Origin: Urophycis tenuis
Lineage: Eukaryota > Chordata > Actinopteri > Gadiformes > Phycidae
Direction: 5' to 3'
Assembly: GCA_036785325.1 (NCBI GenBank)
Contig: JAXIVH010000153.1
Coordinates: 335,001 to 399,000, forward strand
DNA length: 64,000 bases
Below the pieces are notes generated by a model. The model ran no database searches. It saw only the letters and a program-made list of their open reading frames with translations, and was not told the origin of the DNA. This document shows positions 11,333-24,390 of the stretch, piece by piece; position 1 is the first letter of the stretch, and every line of letters starts with the position of its first letter. Position numbers and translations under genes: made by a program.

Positions 11333-11353
11333 TTCAGAACCTCGGACAGAGGC
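11333..11353 (+). promoter_or_regulatory. RE1/NRSE-like site of remnant R2, degraded
   Basis: It reads TTCAGAACC then TCGGACAGAGGC. A C-to-A change inside the left half hits an invariant position of the REST site. It lies about 345 bp upstream of the remnant. Confidence 0.4.
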
Positions 11354-11688
11354 ATAGAAATGATTTCTCACCATCAGCGTGAGGGGATTGACAGGTGTGT
11401 GTTTTTTTTTTTTAATTCCTCAAAGTTGACTTACAGACGTATTGCTGTGAAACATTGTAGGACAAATAATGAGCATAATGCTTATGTGTTAACTTAATAC
11501 TTCACTGAGTATAATTTGACAGCATTATTATCTCATATCCAAGTATTGAAAAGGGCAGGTTAACCTGTATTCATTACACTGTACACAGGTTAATAACAAC
11601 ACACTGCATGATAGTAAGTGTAAATCGGTGTGCTTCACTTGAGTTGGATCAATAGAAATACCAAGGAGAACCTCTGCAGTCAGCCTAC

Positions 11689-14076
11689 CTCAGGGGAAGA
11701 ATCCAGCTCTCCAAACACTTCTTCAAAGTCTGTTGGATTCTTTCTCAGGGTCTGGTCTGCAGGCAGTGTGTTGTCATTGTAAGATGTGACAAATTTAAAG
11801 TCACTTGTTCTAGATCCAGTGGTTAAATACGCATCATAATTATATGTGCTGCGTAAAGTTCCAGTGCCGTCCACATCTGCGTAGTTTGGAGGGAGATAAG
11901 AGCTGGGAATAGCAACCGCTCCATCAAATAACAGTCTGGGCTTTCTCCTCCGACAAAACCTCAATCCCAGAATGATGATAATGAAAGTCAGGAAAAAGGT
12001 GGAGACGGATACCAGCGCGATGATCAGATAAGATGTTAATTTAGAACTGCTGTCTTCATAAGCCATGTCCTTCAGTTCTGGTACTTCAGCCAAGTTATCA
12101 GAAAGAAGTAAAAACATGGAGCATGTAGCAGAGAGGGAGGGCTGTCCGTTGTCCTTCACAGCTACTAGAATGTTCTGCTTCATGTTGTCAGAGTCAGAAA
12201 TGTCTCGCTGGGTCCTGACCTCCCCGCTGTGCAGGTCGATTTTAAAAAGTCCCGGATCAGTGGACTTAATGATATGATACGACAGCCAGGCGTTCTGTCC
12301 AGAGTCCCCATCAACTGCTATCACCTTGGAAACCAGAGCACCTCCTTGTGCAGCTTTGGGTACCAGTTCAGTCATGAAGGAGTTTCCCTCTGGGGCGGGG
12401 TAAAGTATCTGAGGAGTGTTGTCATTGACATCCGTTATGAAGACACTCACAGTCACGTTGCTGCTGAGTGGAGGAGAGCCGTTGTCTCGTGCCATCACAT
12501 AGACTTTAAAGCTCCTAAACTGTTCATAATCAAAGGACCTGTCACTTTGGATCAGTCCGGTGTCTCCATTAACAGAGAGATAAGAGGACACTGGAGCACC
12601 GTGGACTTCACCAGGTAAAAGAGAATAGATCACTGTACCGTTTTGTCTCCAGTCTGGGTCATGGGCCTTAACAGAACACAGGCTGTGTCCAGGTTTGTTG
12701 TTCTCAGAGACATAGCTGCTATACGCCTGCTCCTCAAACACAGGAGGGTTGTCGTTGACGTCAGCTACTGAGATGTGAACAACTTTCACTGACGACAGAG
12801 GAGGAGAGCCCTCATCGGTGGCAGATATTGTAATGTTGTATTCAGACACTAGTTCTCTGTCTAGTTTCTCTGTTGTTACCAGAGAATAATAGTTTTTAAT
12901 TGAGGGAATAAGTTTAAAAGGAACATGCTGCTGAAGAGAACACTTAACCTTTCTGTTTTTCTCGGAATCTCTGTCCTGCACGTTAATAAGGCCCACCTCT
13001 GTACCAGGTGACACGTTTTCTGGTACTGGATTGGTTAATGACTTCAGGGCTATAATAGGGGCATTGTCATTGACATCTCTGATATTTACCATGACTTTAG
13101 TATCAGAAAAAAGACCATACCCATCTTTTCCCTGCACAAATAATTCATATTTTGCTCCCTCCTCAAAGTCTATGTCACCTGCAACAAATATCTCACCAGT
13201 TTGTCGATCAAGTGAAAACAATTGTCTTGTTTTATCAGATAACCGGCTGAGTCCATATGTTACGTCTCCATTAACACCCTCGTCTGCGTCAGTAGCGCTA
13301 ACAGTAATCACGTGGGTTTTTAATGGAGAGTTTTCAGGCAAACTGGCTTCATACACGGCCTGACTAAACACTGGGGCGTTATCATTAGCGTCCAACACGA
13401 CGACGTGAATAATTACCGTGCCTGATCTCTGAGGAGAACCACCATCTAGAGCAGTGAGCGATAATTTTATATCCTGCTGTTCCTCTCTGTCTAACTCCTT
13501 ATCGAGAATCAATTCTCCATATTTACTGCCAGTACTAGTGGTTTGTATGTTGAGAATAAAGTGGTTATTCCGTTGCAGAGTGTAACTCTGAACACCGTTT
13601 TGGCCTATATCTTCATCATGGGCCGCTTCAACTCGATATCGAGCTCCTTTGTCAGCAGATTCACTAATTTCCAGCTTGAAAATGTCTGTCGGGAATCGTG
13701 GTGCATTGTCGTTTATGTCTTGTATCTGTAGTGATACACGGTGTAATTCTAACGGAGATTCCAAAAGCAACTCGAATTTCAGAAGACACGACGGCCTTTC
13801 TCCGCATTGTTCCTCTCTGTCGATTCTCTCTGAAACAATGAGCTCTCCGCTTTTTAGACTGACGTCACAATACCTCCGTTCGTTTTCCTCGGTTTCAATG
13901 CGAGCCTTCCTAGCAGATAATATGTCCAATGTAAGTCCCAGGTCCTTGACGATATTCCCAATAACAGATCCGCGCTTAATCTCCTCTTGAACAGAATAGC
14001 TCAGGTCGCCGTGAACGCAATGAAGCGCATGTAGTAAAAATACAATCCCACGAAGACCTATCCGGCTATATTCCAT
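11689..14076 (-). CDS. pcdhg: V10: gamma-type protocadherin variable exon
   Basis: An intact exon of 796 codons, ending GAG before donor GTAGGC. I start it at ATG 14076 (MEYSRIGLRG); the open frame runs further upstream only from a TTG. The mature protein begins DLSYSVQEEIKRGSVIGN. The EC1 loop is CGERPSC, and EC1-EC4 are clearly its own: IVKDLGLTLDILSARKAR, YGLSRLSDKTRQ in EC3, SLQQHVPFKL in EC4. From the EC4/EC5 boundary (about 12768) to the donor it is nearly identical to V12. Downstream intron sequence also matches V11/V12. The last residues before the donor read FGELDSSPE, where V12 has FGDLDSSPE. Confidence 0.95.
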
Positions 14077-14288
14077 CCTTGTAAAGAGAGTAGTAAACAA
14101 TATTGACGCTAGGGTCGGCTTTTCTAACAAAGCCGTAAAGAATCTGATCCTTTCGAGTAGATAGAAAGACCATCAGCCTTTAATAGCCTCCTGCTTCTCT
14201 ACGAATCTCGGCTCTGTACTGCTCTCGTCATAAGGTGGAGGGTGGAAAGGCTGACGATTGTATTATGTTGTAGGAATACTCTATTGTA

Positions 14289-14312
14289 GGTACATAGCGA
14301 CACCTTGAGTCA
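14289..14312 (-). promoter_or_regulatory. CSE promoter motif of V10
   Basis: The minus-strand core GTGTCGCTAT lies 213 bp upstream of the ATG. Unlike its neighbours it keeps the CGCT core with the CpG. Confidence 0.7.
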
Positions 14313-14574
14313 TCAGGGTGTATAACACATTAAGACTGTCTATATCTCAGAACTCATAAAACAACACATTGTCTTCTGTTCTATTCAGTTGCACTTTATT
14401 CTTCTTTAAAGGTCTTTTAATTAGGTAAAACTTGACATCACCCCACATGCACAATTATGTAGTTAATAGTTAACTAATGCTGATGAAACCTAATGACCAT
14501 GTTAAAAGAAGATCTAATTGAGTGGCATGCTCTTCATGAAGGCATCAAGACAGGGTACAGCTCTACATAAACAC

Positions 14575-14595
14575 TCCAGCACCATGGACAGAGAC
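14575..14595 (+). promoter_or_regulatory. RE1/NRSE-like site of V10
   Basis: TCCAGCACCATGGACAGAGAC differs from the REST consensus at four to five positions but keeps both half-site cores. It is 499 bp upstream of the ATG. Confidence 0.5.
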
Positions 14596-14909
14596 ACAGT
14601 GAGGAGTGACTCAGCAGAAGCAGGGGCCATAAGCATCAGCCATGTGCAGACTGTACAACAATATGTTCAAGTCCCTCCTCCACATAGTGTAGCAGGGTGT
14701 ACTGGGTGGGAGCAACATACACAGACACTCTGGGATTACATACAACTGATGGGGATTAGAAGATGCACACTTCTAATTGTCTACATTTAAAACATGATAA
14801 CTTGAGGTGATGGCCAGGGGAGAAAGACAAGTTGGCCCATAGGTAGAATATCTTAAAAGAGATCCCAAAGCAACGCCACAGGAATTAAAATATACAAGTG
14901 GTTAATTAA

Positions 14910-15290
14910 GGGCGGCACGGTGGTGCAGTGGTTAGCACTGTCGCCTCACAGCAAGAGGGTTCTGGGTTCGAATCCACCTGGGACCCGGGACCTTTCTGTG
15001 TGGAGTTTGCATGTTCTCCCCGTGCTTGCGTGGGTTCTCTCCGGGTACTCCGGCTTCCTCCCACAGACCAAAAACATGCAGGTTGGGGATTAGGTTAATT
15101 GGTGTCTCTAAATTGACCATAGGTGTGTATGTGAGTGTGAATGGTTGTTTGTCTATATATGTTAGCCCTGTGATAGGCTGGCGACCTGTCCAGGTTGTAC
15201 CCCGCCTCTCGCCCATTGCAGCTGGGATTGGCTCCAGCCCCCCCGCGACCCTCGTAGAGGATAAGCGGTTACGACAATGGATGGATGGAA
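14910..15290 (+). mobile_element. tRNA-derived SINE (copy 2)
   Basis: Full length in plus orientation: GGGCGGCACGG head, box A and box B (GGGTTCGAATCC at about 14964), tail ATGGATGGATGG. The target duplication TTAATTAA is at 14902-14909 and 15291-15298. Confidence 0.85.
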
Positions 15291-15876
15291 TTAATTAATG
15301 TAACAAACGTTCAGAGCTGTGACAGTCTGTCAACCGTTTCCAACCTGAACAACAAAGCCTTCAATAATCTACCACTATGAGGTGAGTGAAATGCACAGAA
15401 AACCTACACAAAAACTAAACTCTGTCAATCAGGCATTAAAGTTGTCAATATGCTGACCTCTTATATCACCCTTTTGCTAAGTGTAGTCCATAGTGAAACT
15501 GCATGTCCAAGTCCTTCATCCAGTCCTGGGTTTCATATAATGTAGTAACACTGAATTTAAATTAAATGATAAATTATAATTGGAACGCTATAATGAATGA
15601 ATGCATAACCATGCACTACTGTATTGTTATACTCAATTAAATTCTAAATTATGAAATGGATAAACAAAAAATATTTTACCATGTTTGCCAGCAAATACAT
15701 CTCTGCTCTACAAACACATTGTCCAAGCCATTGTTGAGTGTCAAAAGGTCTGTTACAAACAGATGTTTCATAGAAACGTGGAAGCTGGATGACATAAGCT
15801 AAACTAGAAAGATGTAATTCCACACGAGGAATTACTTGTGCATAGGAATGCCTGTAATCATCGGGAGAAAGGTAAT

Positions 15877-15959
15877 GGAGGTGGGGATCGAACCACCAAC
15901 CCTCAAATTGTGGATGGTTGGTGCTTTAGCCACTCTCTACCCACTGAGCGATGCTGTCC
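15877..15959 (-). mobile_element. tRNA-like sequence, probable fragment of another SINE
   Basis: On the minus strand there is a box A-like GCTCAGTGGGTAGAG. A stem CACCAACC/GGTTGGTG sits at the anticodon-arm position, and the T arm GTGG-TTCGATC-CCAC forms box B. The acceptor stem does not pair, so this is not a functional tRNA gene. It is more likely a tRNA-derived repeat head. Confidence 0.45.
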
Positions 15960-16323
15960 AGTTGACTGCCGGGAAGCAGATAGCTGAGTCCAACTTACCA
16001 ATGGAAAGCTAGGCTCAGTGCTATCGCTATGGGAGTTTTGTGCATGATTAATTGCAAATATCTCAAAAAGTGTAAAGTTTACAAACATGAAAAACAGATA
16101 GCACAGCTATATGGAAGTAGACCGGGTAATACAGTTTGAATGAAATCTCGAGGTTCAGTCTTTTAGCCTCCATTAATGGCAAATATTTGGTGTGAATGAG
16201 AATACTATGAAAAGCGATATCTGGATTGTGCATAGATCCTATGCACAATTATAATTATGGAGACGGGCAACATTATTGAGAAGCATAACAGTATATTTGT
16301 TAAAGTTTGTTTGTTTCATTTAC

Positions 16324-18714
16324 CTCAGGGGAAGAATCCAGGTCTCCAAACACTTCCTCAAAGTCTGTTGGATTCTTTCTCAGGGTCTGGTCTGCAGGCA
16401 GTGTGTTGTCATTGTAAGATGTGACAAATTTAAAGTCACTTGTTCTAGATCCCGTGGTTAAATACGCATCATAATTATATGTGCTGCGTAGAGTTCCAGT
16501 GCCGTCCACATCTGCGTAGTTTGGAGGGAGATAAGAGCTGGGAATAGCAACCGCTCCATCAAATAACAGTCTGGGCTTTCTCCTCCGACAAAACCTCAAT
16601 CCCAGAATGATGATAATGAAAGTCAGGAAAAAGGTGGAGACGGATACCAGCGCGATGATCAGATAAGATGTTAATTTAGAACTGCTGTCTTCATAAGCCA
16701 TGTCCTTCAGTTCTGGTACTTCAGCCAAGTTATCAGAAAGAAGTAAAAACATGGAGCATGTAGCAGAGAGGGAGGGCTGTCCGTTATCCTTCACAGCTAC
16801 TAGAATGTTCTGCTTCATGTTGTCAGAGTCAGAAATGTCTCTCTGGGTCCTGACCTCCCCGCTGTGCAGGTCGATTTTAAAAAGTCCCGGATCAGTGGAC
16901 TTAATGATATGATAGGACAGCCAGGCGTTCTGTCCAGAGTCCCCATCAACTGCTATCACCTTGGAAACCAGAGCACCTCCTTGTGCAGCTTTGGGTACCA
17001 GTTCAGTCATAAAGGAGTTTCCCTCTGGGGCGGGGTAAAGTATCTGAGGAGTGTTGTCATTGACATCCGTTATGAAGACACTCACAGTCACGTTGCTGCT
17101 GAGTGGAGGAGAGCCGTTGTCTCGTGCCATCACATAGACTTTAAAGCTCCTAAACTGTTCATAATCAAAGGACCTGTCACTTTGGATCACTCCGGTGTCT
17201 CCATTAACAGAGAGATAAGAGGACACTGGAGCACCGTGGACTTCACCAGGTAAAAGAGAATAGATCACTGTACCGTTTTGTCTCCAGTCTGGGTCATGGG
17301 CCTTAACAGAACACAGGCTGTGTCCAGGTTTGTTGTTCTCAGAGACATAGCTGCTATACGCCTGTTCCTCAAACACAGGAGGGTTGTCATTTACATCAGC
17401 GATAGAGACTTGAACGGTTTTAATTGAGGACAGAGGAGGGGAGCCCTCATCGATAGCTGTAATTGTGATGTTATAATGAGGCATCAACTCACGGTCTAGC
17501 TCGTCCATGGTCACCAGAGAATAATAGTTTTTGATTGAAGGAATTAGTTTAAACGGGACGTTTTGTTGAATGAAACAGCGAACCTGTCGGTTTTGTTCAG
17601 AATCTTTATCTTGGATGTTAATTATTCCAACTTCTGTACCAGGTGACACATTCTCAGGCACTGGGTTGGTTAATGATTTTAGTGATATGATGGGAGCGTT
17701 GTCATTGTCGTCAGTAATAAATATAATAAGCTTTGTATCTGTAGAGAGACCATAACCATCTTTGGCCTCTATGTATATTTCATATTTCGATCCATCTTCA
17801 AAGTCAACGTCACCTATTACAGAAACGTCACCTGTTTTCTGATCAAGTGAAAAAAGCTTTCGTGACTTATCAGACATTTTGTTAAATTCATATGTTACTT
17901 CTCCATTTACGCCCTCGTCTGCGTCAGTAGCGCTAACAGTAATCACGTGGGTTTTTAAGGGAGAGTTCTCAGGCAGACTGGCTTCATACACGGCCTGACT
18001 AAACACTGGGGCGTTATCATTAGCGTCCAACACAGTGACGTCTATGGTTAAAGTACCTGATCTCTGAGGAGAACCACCGTCCACAGCCGTTAACAATAGT
18101 TTCACTTCCTGCTGTTCCTCTCTGTCCAATTCGTGGTTTAAAACCAATTCAGCGTATTTGACTCCTGCATTTGTGGTTTGTGTATTTGAAATAAAATGTC
18201 TATTCTCCTCGATGATGTAGCTTTGGACGCCGTTCTGGCCTATATCTGCATCATGCGCCGCGTTGACGCGATAGCGAGCTCCTTTGTCAGCGGATTCTCT
18301 AATTTCAAGTTTAATTGTATCCTTCGGGAACAGTGGTGTATTATCGTTGATGTCGTCGATTTTCAGTGATATGCGATGTAATTCTAATGGGGATTCCAAT
18401 AGAAGCTCAAATTTAAGAATACACGAAGCCTTTTCTCCACAAAGCTCTTCTCTGTCTATTCTCTTCGCTACGGCCAGTTCTCCTGTACGAGGATCGATAC
18501 CACAGTGTCCGATGCTATTTTCTTCTGTCTCAATCCGAGCTTTGCGAGCAGTTAATCTTCCCACATCAATCCCCAGATCCTTAGCTACATTTCCAATGAT
18601 AGAACCAATCTTCATCTCCTCCTGAATCGAATAGTCCAGGTCGCCATTTGCGACGTTCATTAAGGCAATGAAAACGAAGACCAAACCGTAGAATCCCCAA
18701 TGTCTGGATTCCAT
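16324..18714 (-). CDS. pcdhg: V9: gamma-type protocadherin variable exon
   Basis: An intact exon of 797 codons. The signal peptide is MESRHWGFYGLVFVFIALMN-VANG, and the mature start DLDYSIQEEMKIGS is close to V12. EC1 differs by ENSIGHCGIDPRTG, in which the usual YCDV is HCGI. EC2-EC4 are V11-like, with DDNDN and PEN intact. The donor is GAG before GTAAAT, and the intron beyond it (tttgtttcattt) does not resemble the flank shared by V7, V8 and V10-V12. The duplicated block therefore ends at the exon boundary here. Confidence 0.95.
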
Positions 18715-18909
18715 GTTCGTTCAAGCAGTACAAGACACTCGTCGATCGCACAAAAACAAGTCTCAGTTGAGCGACACCCGATTGAAGCAACGGGACTCAG
18801 TGAGTATACTCCCTTTTCTTCGTTGGTGTGCGTGCAAGCGAGCCTGGCTTTGTGCTCCAGCCCAACATTACGCACTATGGGCTTCAGGGTCGGTTCACAG
18901 CGCTTTGCT

Positions 18910-18933
18910 GGTCTATAGTGACACCATGAGTAG
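18910..18933 (-). promoter_or_regulatory. CSE promoter motif of V9
   Basis: The minus-strand core GTGTCACTAT (CpG lost) lies 196 bp upstream of the ATG. Confidence 0.7.
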
Positions 18934-19086
18934 ACAAGAGATATGACACGTAACGCGTGTAAACGCACTCCATGAACTCAACATACTATCATTTGAAGAC
19001 ATTGGATCTTATGAGAACAAAACACGTTAGTACGACAGAAAAGCACAGCCTTGTGAACTTAGAAAGATTCAGGGTCATTACATAAT

Positions 19087-19107
19087 TTCAGCACCACGGA
19101 CAGAGGC
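19087..19107 (+). promoter_or_regulatory. RE1/NRSE site of V9
   Basis: TTCAGCACC, AC, GGACAGAGGC: only two mismatches to the REST consensus, both near the right end. It is 373 bp upstream of the ATG and one of the best matches in the window. Confidence 0.75.
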
Positions 19108-19169
19108 ATGTAAATAATTTCTCACCATCAGCGTAAACGGACTGAAAGGTTTTTTGTCAGAATCACGTC

Positions 19170-20370
19170 AAAGTTAACTGAAATATGTATTTGCAACCTA
19201 GGTGAATATGATAACAAACTAATAGAAGCCTAGGTCAATACTAAATATAAGCAAATAAAATAACAATTGTGTTTAAGGTAACAAGAAGCCTTAAAATTAG
19301 TGAGACTGTTGTATTTATCATTATTTGTGTGTGTCCTGCTCCTTCAACAAGTGCCACGGTAACAGCCAATCAGCTAACTCCAGTGCCGCATGTTGGAGGG
19401 AGGCAGGGTCATTATTAAAAAAGAAGCAAAACGTCAGAGACGGTAGACGGAAAAGTTGAAAACGAGTAGAAAAGAAAGTAAATAGGAGTAAAAGAAGAGT
19501 GTTTTGGGGTTTCATATCTTGTGTTACATTTTTGGGAAGATATTGTGTTCACCGCTGTTTGCGCTGGATTTTGTTTTATTTGAGTTTTGACCGAGAATTC
19601 GGCCAGATTTTTTTTTTGTTGGAATCGCCGGGGTGTGAAAACGCGTGGAACTGTGGAAAGAAGACGGCGAGCCACCCATAGGAGAGACACACGAAGGATC
19701 ACCTGCTCTGCGAAACTCACCGCACACGGTGGGCAAAGACACTGATTCTGACACTCGTGGATCGTGGGAGGACAAAACTAACAGGTTTTGCAGAGACACA
19801 CAGTGACTTTCATTGGAACTGAGAAAGAACTTAACTAAAGGACTGGTGATACATCCAACTGTGGAAGTTTAAGTAACGTCTTATATGCGTTCTTCTATGA
19901 GATCTGACAATTGAGTTGTATTTGATATTTTATTAAACTGTGTTTTCCTTTTTGTATTACATTTTTTCCTTATTGTGTACCAAATTGATTTTACATGAAT
20001 GGGTTGTGTAAAGTGGCTAAAGTTGAGTAGAGCTGGTTAAGCAAACGAAAGAGAAAGTAGAAAAATTGAACTAAATTAATAAATAGGCCTAACTGAGATG
20101 AAATGAGAACTTAAACTGAGTCGATAACTTTATTTTTTCCTGAGATCTTGAGTTCATTTTGGTTGAAGGGAAATTTAACCATTCTTTCCTTGTGTGTATG
20201 GTTGTGCATGTAAAAGTGTTTGGTACCATCATATGATTATTGTTTTTTTTCCAATCAGTTACTATATAAACAAGCCGGCAGTTATTCACTGGTCTGTGGT
20301 CTGTTGTTCCTGAGCACTAGTATTAATCACTCACCTGAATCTAGAAACTAGACTCTGGTCCAGTAGTCAT
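19170..20370. other. Unassigned ~1.2-kb insertion between V9 and V8
   Basis: Sequence homologous to the other inter-exon intervals is present on both sides (scatcagcgt-type sequence near 19125, gcttatatgttaact near 20430) but is interrupted here. The insert has no credible coding frame. A TATATAAA box at about 20262 precedes a short pyrimidine-rich stretch, which could suggest a solo LTR. I could not find clear ends or a target duplication. Confidence 0.35.
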
Positions 20371-20463
20371 ACTTACAGTGCTACATATAGCTGTTAAAAT
20401 GTTTGGCACACATAGTCACCATTATGCTTATATGTTAACTGAATACTTCACTGAGTATAATTG

Positions 20464-20841
20464 TCATCAGTCAGTCAGTCATTTTCTAAACCGCTTATCC
20501 TCTAGAGGGTCGCGGGGGGGCTGGAGCCAATCCCATCTACAACGGGGGAGAGGCGGGGGACACCCTGGACAGGTCGCCAGCCTATCACAGGGCTAACATA
20601 TAGCAACGAACAACCATTCACACTCACATACACACCTATGGTCAATTTAGAGACACCAATCAACCTAATCCCCAACCTGCATGTTTTTGGTCTGTGGGAG
20701 GAAGCCGGAGTACCCGGAGAGAACCCACGCAAACACGGGGAGAACATGCAAACTCCAAACAGAAAGGTCCCAGGTGGATTCGAACCCAGAACCCTCTTGC
20801 TGTGAGGCGACAGTGTTAACCACTGGACCACCGTGCCGCCC
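20464..20841 (-). mobile_element. tRNA-derived SINE (copy 3)
   Basis: Inverted orientation with head GGGCGGCAC at the right end. It is slightly shortened between box B and the body. The tail is CAGT-type repeats instead of CATC. A perfect 12-bp target duplication TGAGTATAATTG is at 20452-20463 and 20842-20853. Confidence 0.85.
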
Positions 20842-21283
20842 TGAGTATAATTGGCAGCCTTATTATTTAATGTTAAATATATGTATTGAAAAGGACACGT
20901 TAACCTGTATCTCTACATAACAATGTTGATGTTGTTTTTCCAGCAGCAACATGCTGTTCTATATCAAACAACATTTAGCAGATACTTCATCAGGTGAAAA
21001 TCACAGTAGATTCAGATGTCAAGACGGAGCAGCAGGAGCATTTTGCTCAAGGATCCCTATGGTAGGGCAGAGGACATTAGGGTTCAAACACAGCACCTTT
21101 TGGGTGGGAGTCAAACAACAAAACCACCATCTGCCCCATAAAATTAGTATGTGTGTATTCATGTTGTAAAGGCATTACAACCAGAAATAACAAAACAATG
21201 AATAATTGCAAAGTATAAATGGGTGTGCTTCACTTGAGTCGGATCAATATGAATACCAAGGAGGAACTCTACAGTCAGCCTAC

Positions 21284-23674
21284 CTCAGGGGAAGAATCCA
21301 GGTCTCCAAACACTTCCTCAAAGTCTGTAGGATTCTTTCTCAGGGTCTGGTCTGCAGGCAGTGTGTTGTCATTGTAAGATGTGACAAATTTAAAGTCACT
21401 TGTTCTAGATCCAGTGGTTAAATAGGCATCATAATTATATGCGCTGCGTAAAGTTCCAGTGCCGTCCACATCTGCGTAGTTTGGAGGGAGATAAGAGCTG
21501 GGAATAGCAACCGCTCCATCAAATAACAGTCTGGGCTTTCTCCTCCGACAAAACCTCAATCCCAGAATGATGATAATGAAAGTCAGGAAAAAGGTGGAGA
21601 CGGATACCAGCGCGATGATCAGATAAGATGTTAATTTAGAACTGCTGTCTTCATAAGCCATGTCCTTCAGTTCTGGTACTTCAGCCAAGTTATCAGAAAG
21701 AAGTAAAAACATGGAGCATGTAGCAGAGAGGGAGGGCTGTCCGTTATCCTTCACAGCTACTAGAATGTTCTGCTTCATGTTGTCAGAGTCAGAAATGTCT
21801 CGCTGGGTCCTGACCTCCCCGCTGTGCAGGTCGATTTTAAAAAGTCCCGGATCAGTGGACTTAATGATATGATAGGACAGCCAGGCGTTCTGTCCAGAGT
21901 CCCCATCAACTGCTATCACCTTGGAAACCAGAGCACCTCCTTGTGCAGCTTTGGGTACCAGTTCAGTCATGAAGGAGTTTCCCTCTGGGGCGGGGTAAAG
22001 TATCTGAGGAGTGTTGTCATTGACATCCGTTATGAAGACACTCACAGTCACGTTGCTGCTGAGTGGAGGAGAGCCGTTGTCTCGTGCCATCACATAGACT
22101 TTAAAGCTCCTAAACTCTTCATAATCAAAGGACCTGTCACTTTGGATCACTCCGGTGTCTCCATTAACAGAGAGATAAGAGGACACTGGAGCACCGTGGA
22201 CTTCACCAGGTAAAAGAGAATAGATCACTGTACCGTTTTGTCTCCAGTCTGGGTCATGGGCCTTAACAGAATACAGGCTGTGTCCAGGTTTGTTGTTCTC
22301 AGAGACATAGCTGCTATACGCCTGTTCCTCAAACACAGGAGGGTTGTCATTAACGTCAGCAATAGAGACTTGAATGGTTTTAACCGAGGACAGAGGAGGA
22401 GAGCCCTCGTCAATGGCAGTAATTGTAATGTTATAATGAGGCATTAATTCACGGTCTAGTTCATCCGTGGTCACCAAAGAATAATAGTTTTTGATTGAAG
22501 TAATTAATTTAAACGGGACATTTTGTTGAATGAAACAGCGAACCTGTCGGTTTTGTTCTGAATCGATATCTTCCACGTTAATTATTCCAACCTCTGTACC
22601 AGGTGACACATTCTCAAGGACGGGATTGGTCAAGGATTTTACTGATATGATGGGAGCGTTGTCATTGTAGTCAGTAATAAATATAATAAGCTTTGTATCT
22701 GTAGAGAGACCATAACCGTCTTTGGCCTCTACATACATTTCATATTTCGATCCTTCTTCAAAGTCAATGTCACCTATAACAACAATATCACCGGTTTTCT
22801 GATCAAGTGAAAAAAGCTTTCGTGACTTATCAGACATTTTGTTAAATTCATATGTTACTTCTCCATTAACGCCCTCGTCTGCGTCAGTAGCGCTAACAGT
22901 AATCACGTGGGTTTTTAAGGGAGAGTTCTCAGGCAGACTGGCTTCATACACGGCCTGACTAAACACTGGGGCGTTATCATTAGCGTCCAACACAGTGACG
23001 TCTATGGTTAAAGTACCTGATCTCTGAGGAGAACCACCGTCCACAGCCGTTAACAATAGTTGTATGTCCTGCTGTTCCTCTCTGTCCAATTCTTGATTTA
23101 AAACCAATTCAGCGTATTTGACTCCAGCACTTGTGGTTTGTGTATTTGAAATAAAATGTCTATTGTCCTGGAGGATGTAGCTTTGGACGCCGTTCTGGCC
23201 TATATCTGCATCATGCGCCGCGTTGACGCGATAGCGAGCTCCTTTTATAGCGGATTCACTAATTTCAAGTTTAATTGTATCCTTCGGGAACAGTGGTGTA
23301 TTATCGTTGATGTCGTCGACTTTCAGTGATATGCGATGTAATTCTAAGGGGGATTCCAATAGAAGCTCAAATTTAAGAATACACGAAGCCTTTTCTCCAC
23401 AAAGCTCTTCTCTGTCTATTCTCTTCGCTACGGCCAGTTCTCCTGTTCGAGGATTGACATCACAATAACCTCTGCTATTTCGTTCTGTCTCAATCCGAGC
23501 TTTGCGAGCAGTCATTCTTCCCACATCAATCCCCAGATCCCTTGCTGCATTTCCAATGACAGAACCAAGCTTCATCTCCTCCTGAATCGAATAGTCCAGG
23601 TCGCCATTTGTGACGTGCAGTAAGATCATAAAAACGAAGACCAAACCGTAGAATTCCCAATGTCTGTATTCCAT
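21284..23674 (-). CDS. pcdhg: V8: gamma-type protocadherin variable exon
   Basis: An intact exon of 797 codons, ending GAG before GTAGGC. It is the closest relative of V12: same EC1 (ERNSRGYCDVNPRTGELAVAK), same DYNDN at the EC3 boundary, same LEN at the start of EC4 and same VEDIDSEQNR. It differs by VIGNAARDLG in EC1, by SAIKGARYR at the start of EC2, and by HSLYSVKAHD in EC5 where every other converted exon has HSLCSV. The lost cysteine is normally unpaired, so the effect may be small. Upstream and downstream flanks match V12. Confidence 0.95.
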
Positions 23675-23872
23675 GTTCGTTCAAAAGCAGTACAATGCAC
23701 CCTCGATCGCACTAAAAACAGGTCACAGGTGATCTACACCCAATTTAATCAACGAGACTCAGTCTGTCTACTTCGTTTCCTTCGTTATTGTGCGTGCATG
23801 CGAGCCTGGCTTTGTGCTCTAGCCCAACATTACGCACTATGGGCTTGAGGGTCGGTTTCACAGTGCTTTGCT

Positions 23873-23896
23873 GGTCTATAGTGACACCATGAGTAC
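23873..23896 (-). promoter_or_regulatory. CSE promoter motif of V8
   Basis: The minus-strand core GTGTCACTAT lies 199 bp upstream of the ATG, identical to that of R3. Confidence 0.7.
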
Positions 23897-24048
23897 ACCA
23901 GAGATATGACAGAGCAAGCATGTACATGCAATCAATTAACTCAACGTACTATCATATGAAAACGTTTGATATTTCAGGAACAAAAACACGTCATTACAAT
24001 ACAAAGACAGCCGTGTGCACGTAGAAAGATTCATGTTCATGAGATAAT

Positions 24049-24069
24049 TTCAGCACCTCGGACAGAGGC
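24049..24069 (+). promoter_or_regulatory. RE1/NRSE-like site of V8
   Basis: TTCAGCACC then TCGGACAGAGGC, same as the V12 site, 375 bp upstream of the ATG. Confidence 0.65.
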
Positions 24070-24390
24070 ATAGAAATAATTTGTCACCATCAGCGTGAGA
24101 GACAGGTGTGTGTGTGTTTTTCGAAGTTGACTTACAGATGTATTGCTGTGAAACATTGTAGGACAAATAATGAGCATAATGCTGATGTGGTAACTAAATA
24201 ATTCACTGAGTATAATTTGACAGCATTATTATTTGATATCAAAGTATTGAAAAGGGGAGGTTAACCTGTATTCATTACAATGTACACAGGTTTTTAACAA
24301 CACACTTCATGATAGCAAAGTATAAATCGGTGTGCTTCACTTGAGTTGGATCAATAGAAATACCAAGGAGAACCTCTGCAGTCAGCCTAC

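Noticed and set aside
14077..14130. Longer N-termini for V10, and likewise V7 (to 26841), V4 (to 39891) and V3 (to 44249)
   Set aside because: These extensions start at TTG codons and add residues before a good signal peptide. The internal ATGs fit the spacing to the CSE.
15877..15959. Functional tRNA gene
   Set aside because: The T arm and anticodon-like stem fold, but the acceptor stem cannot pair.
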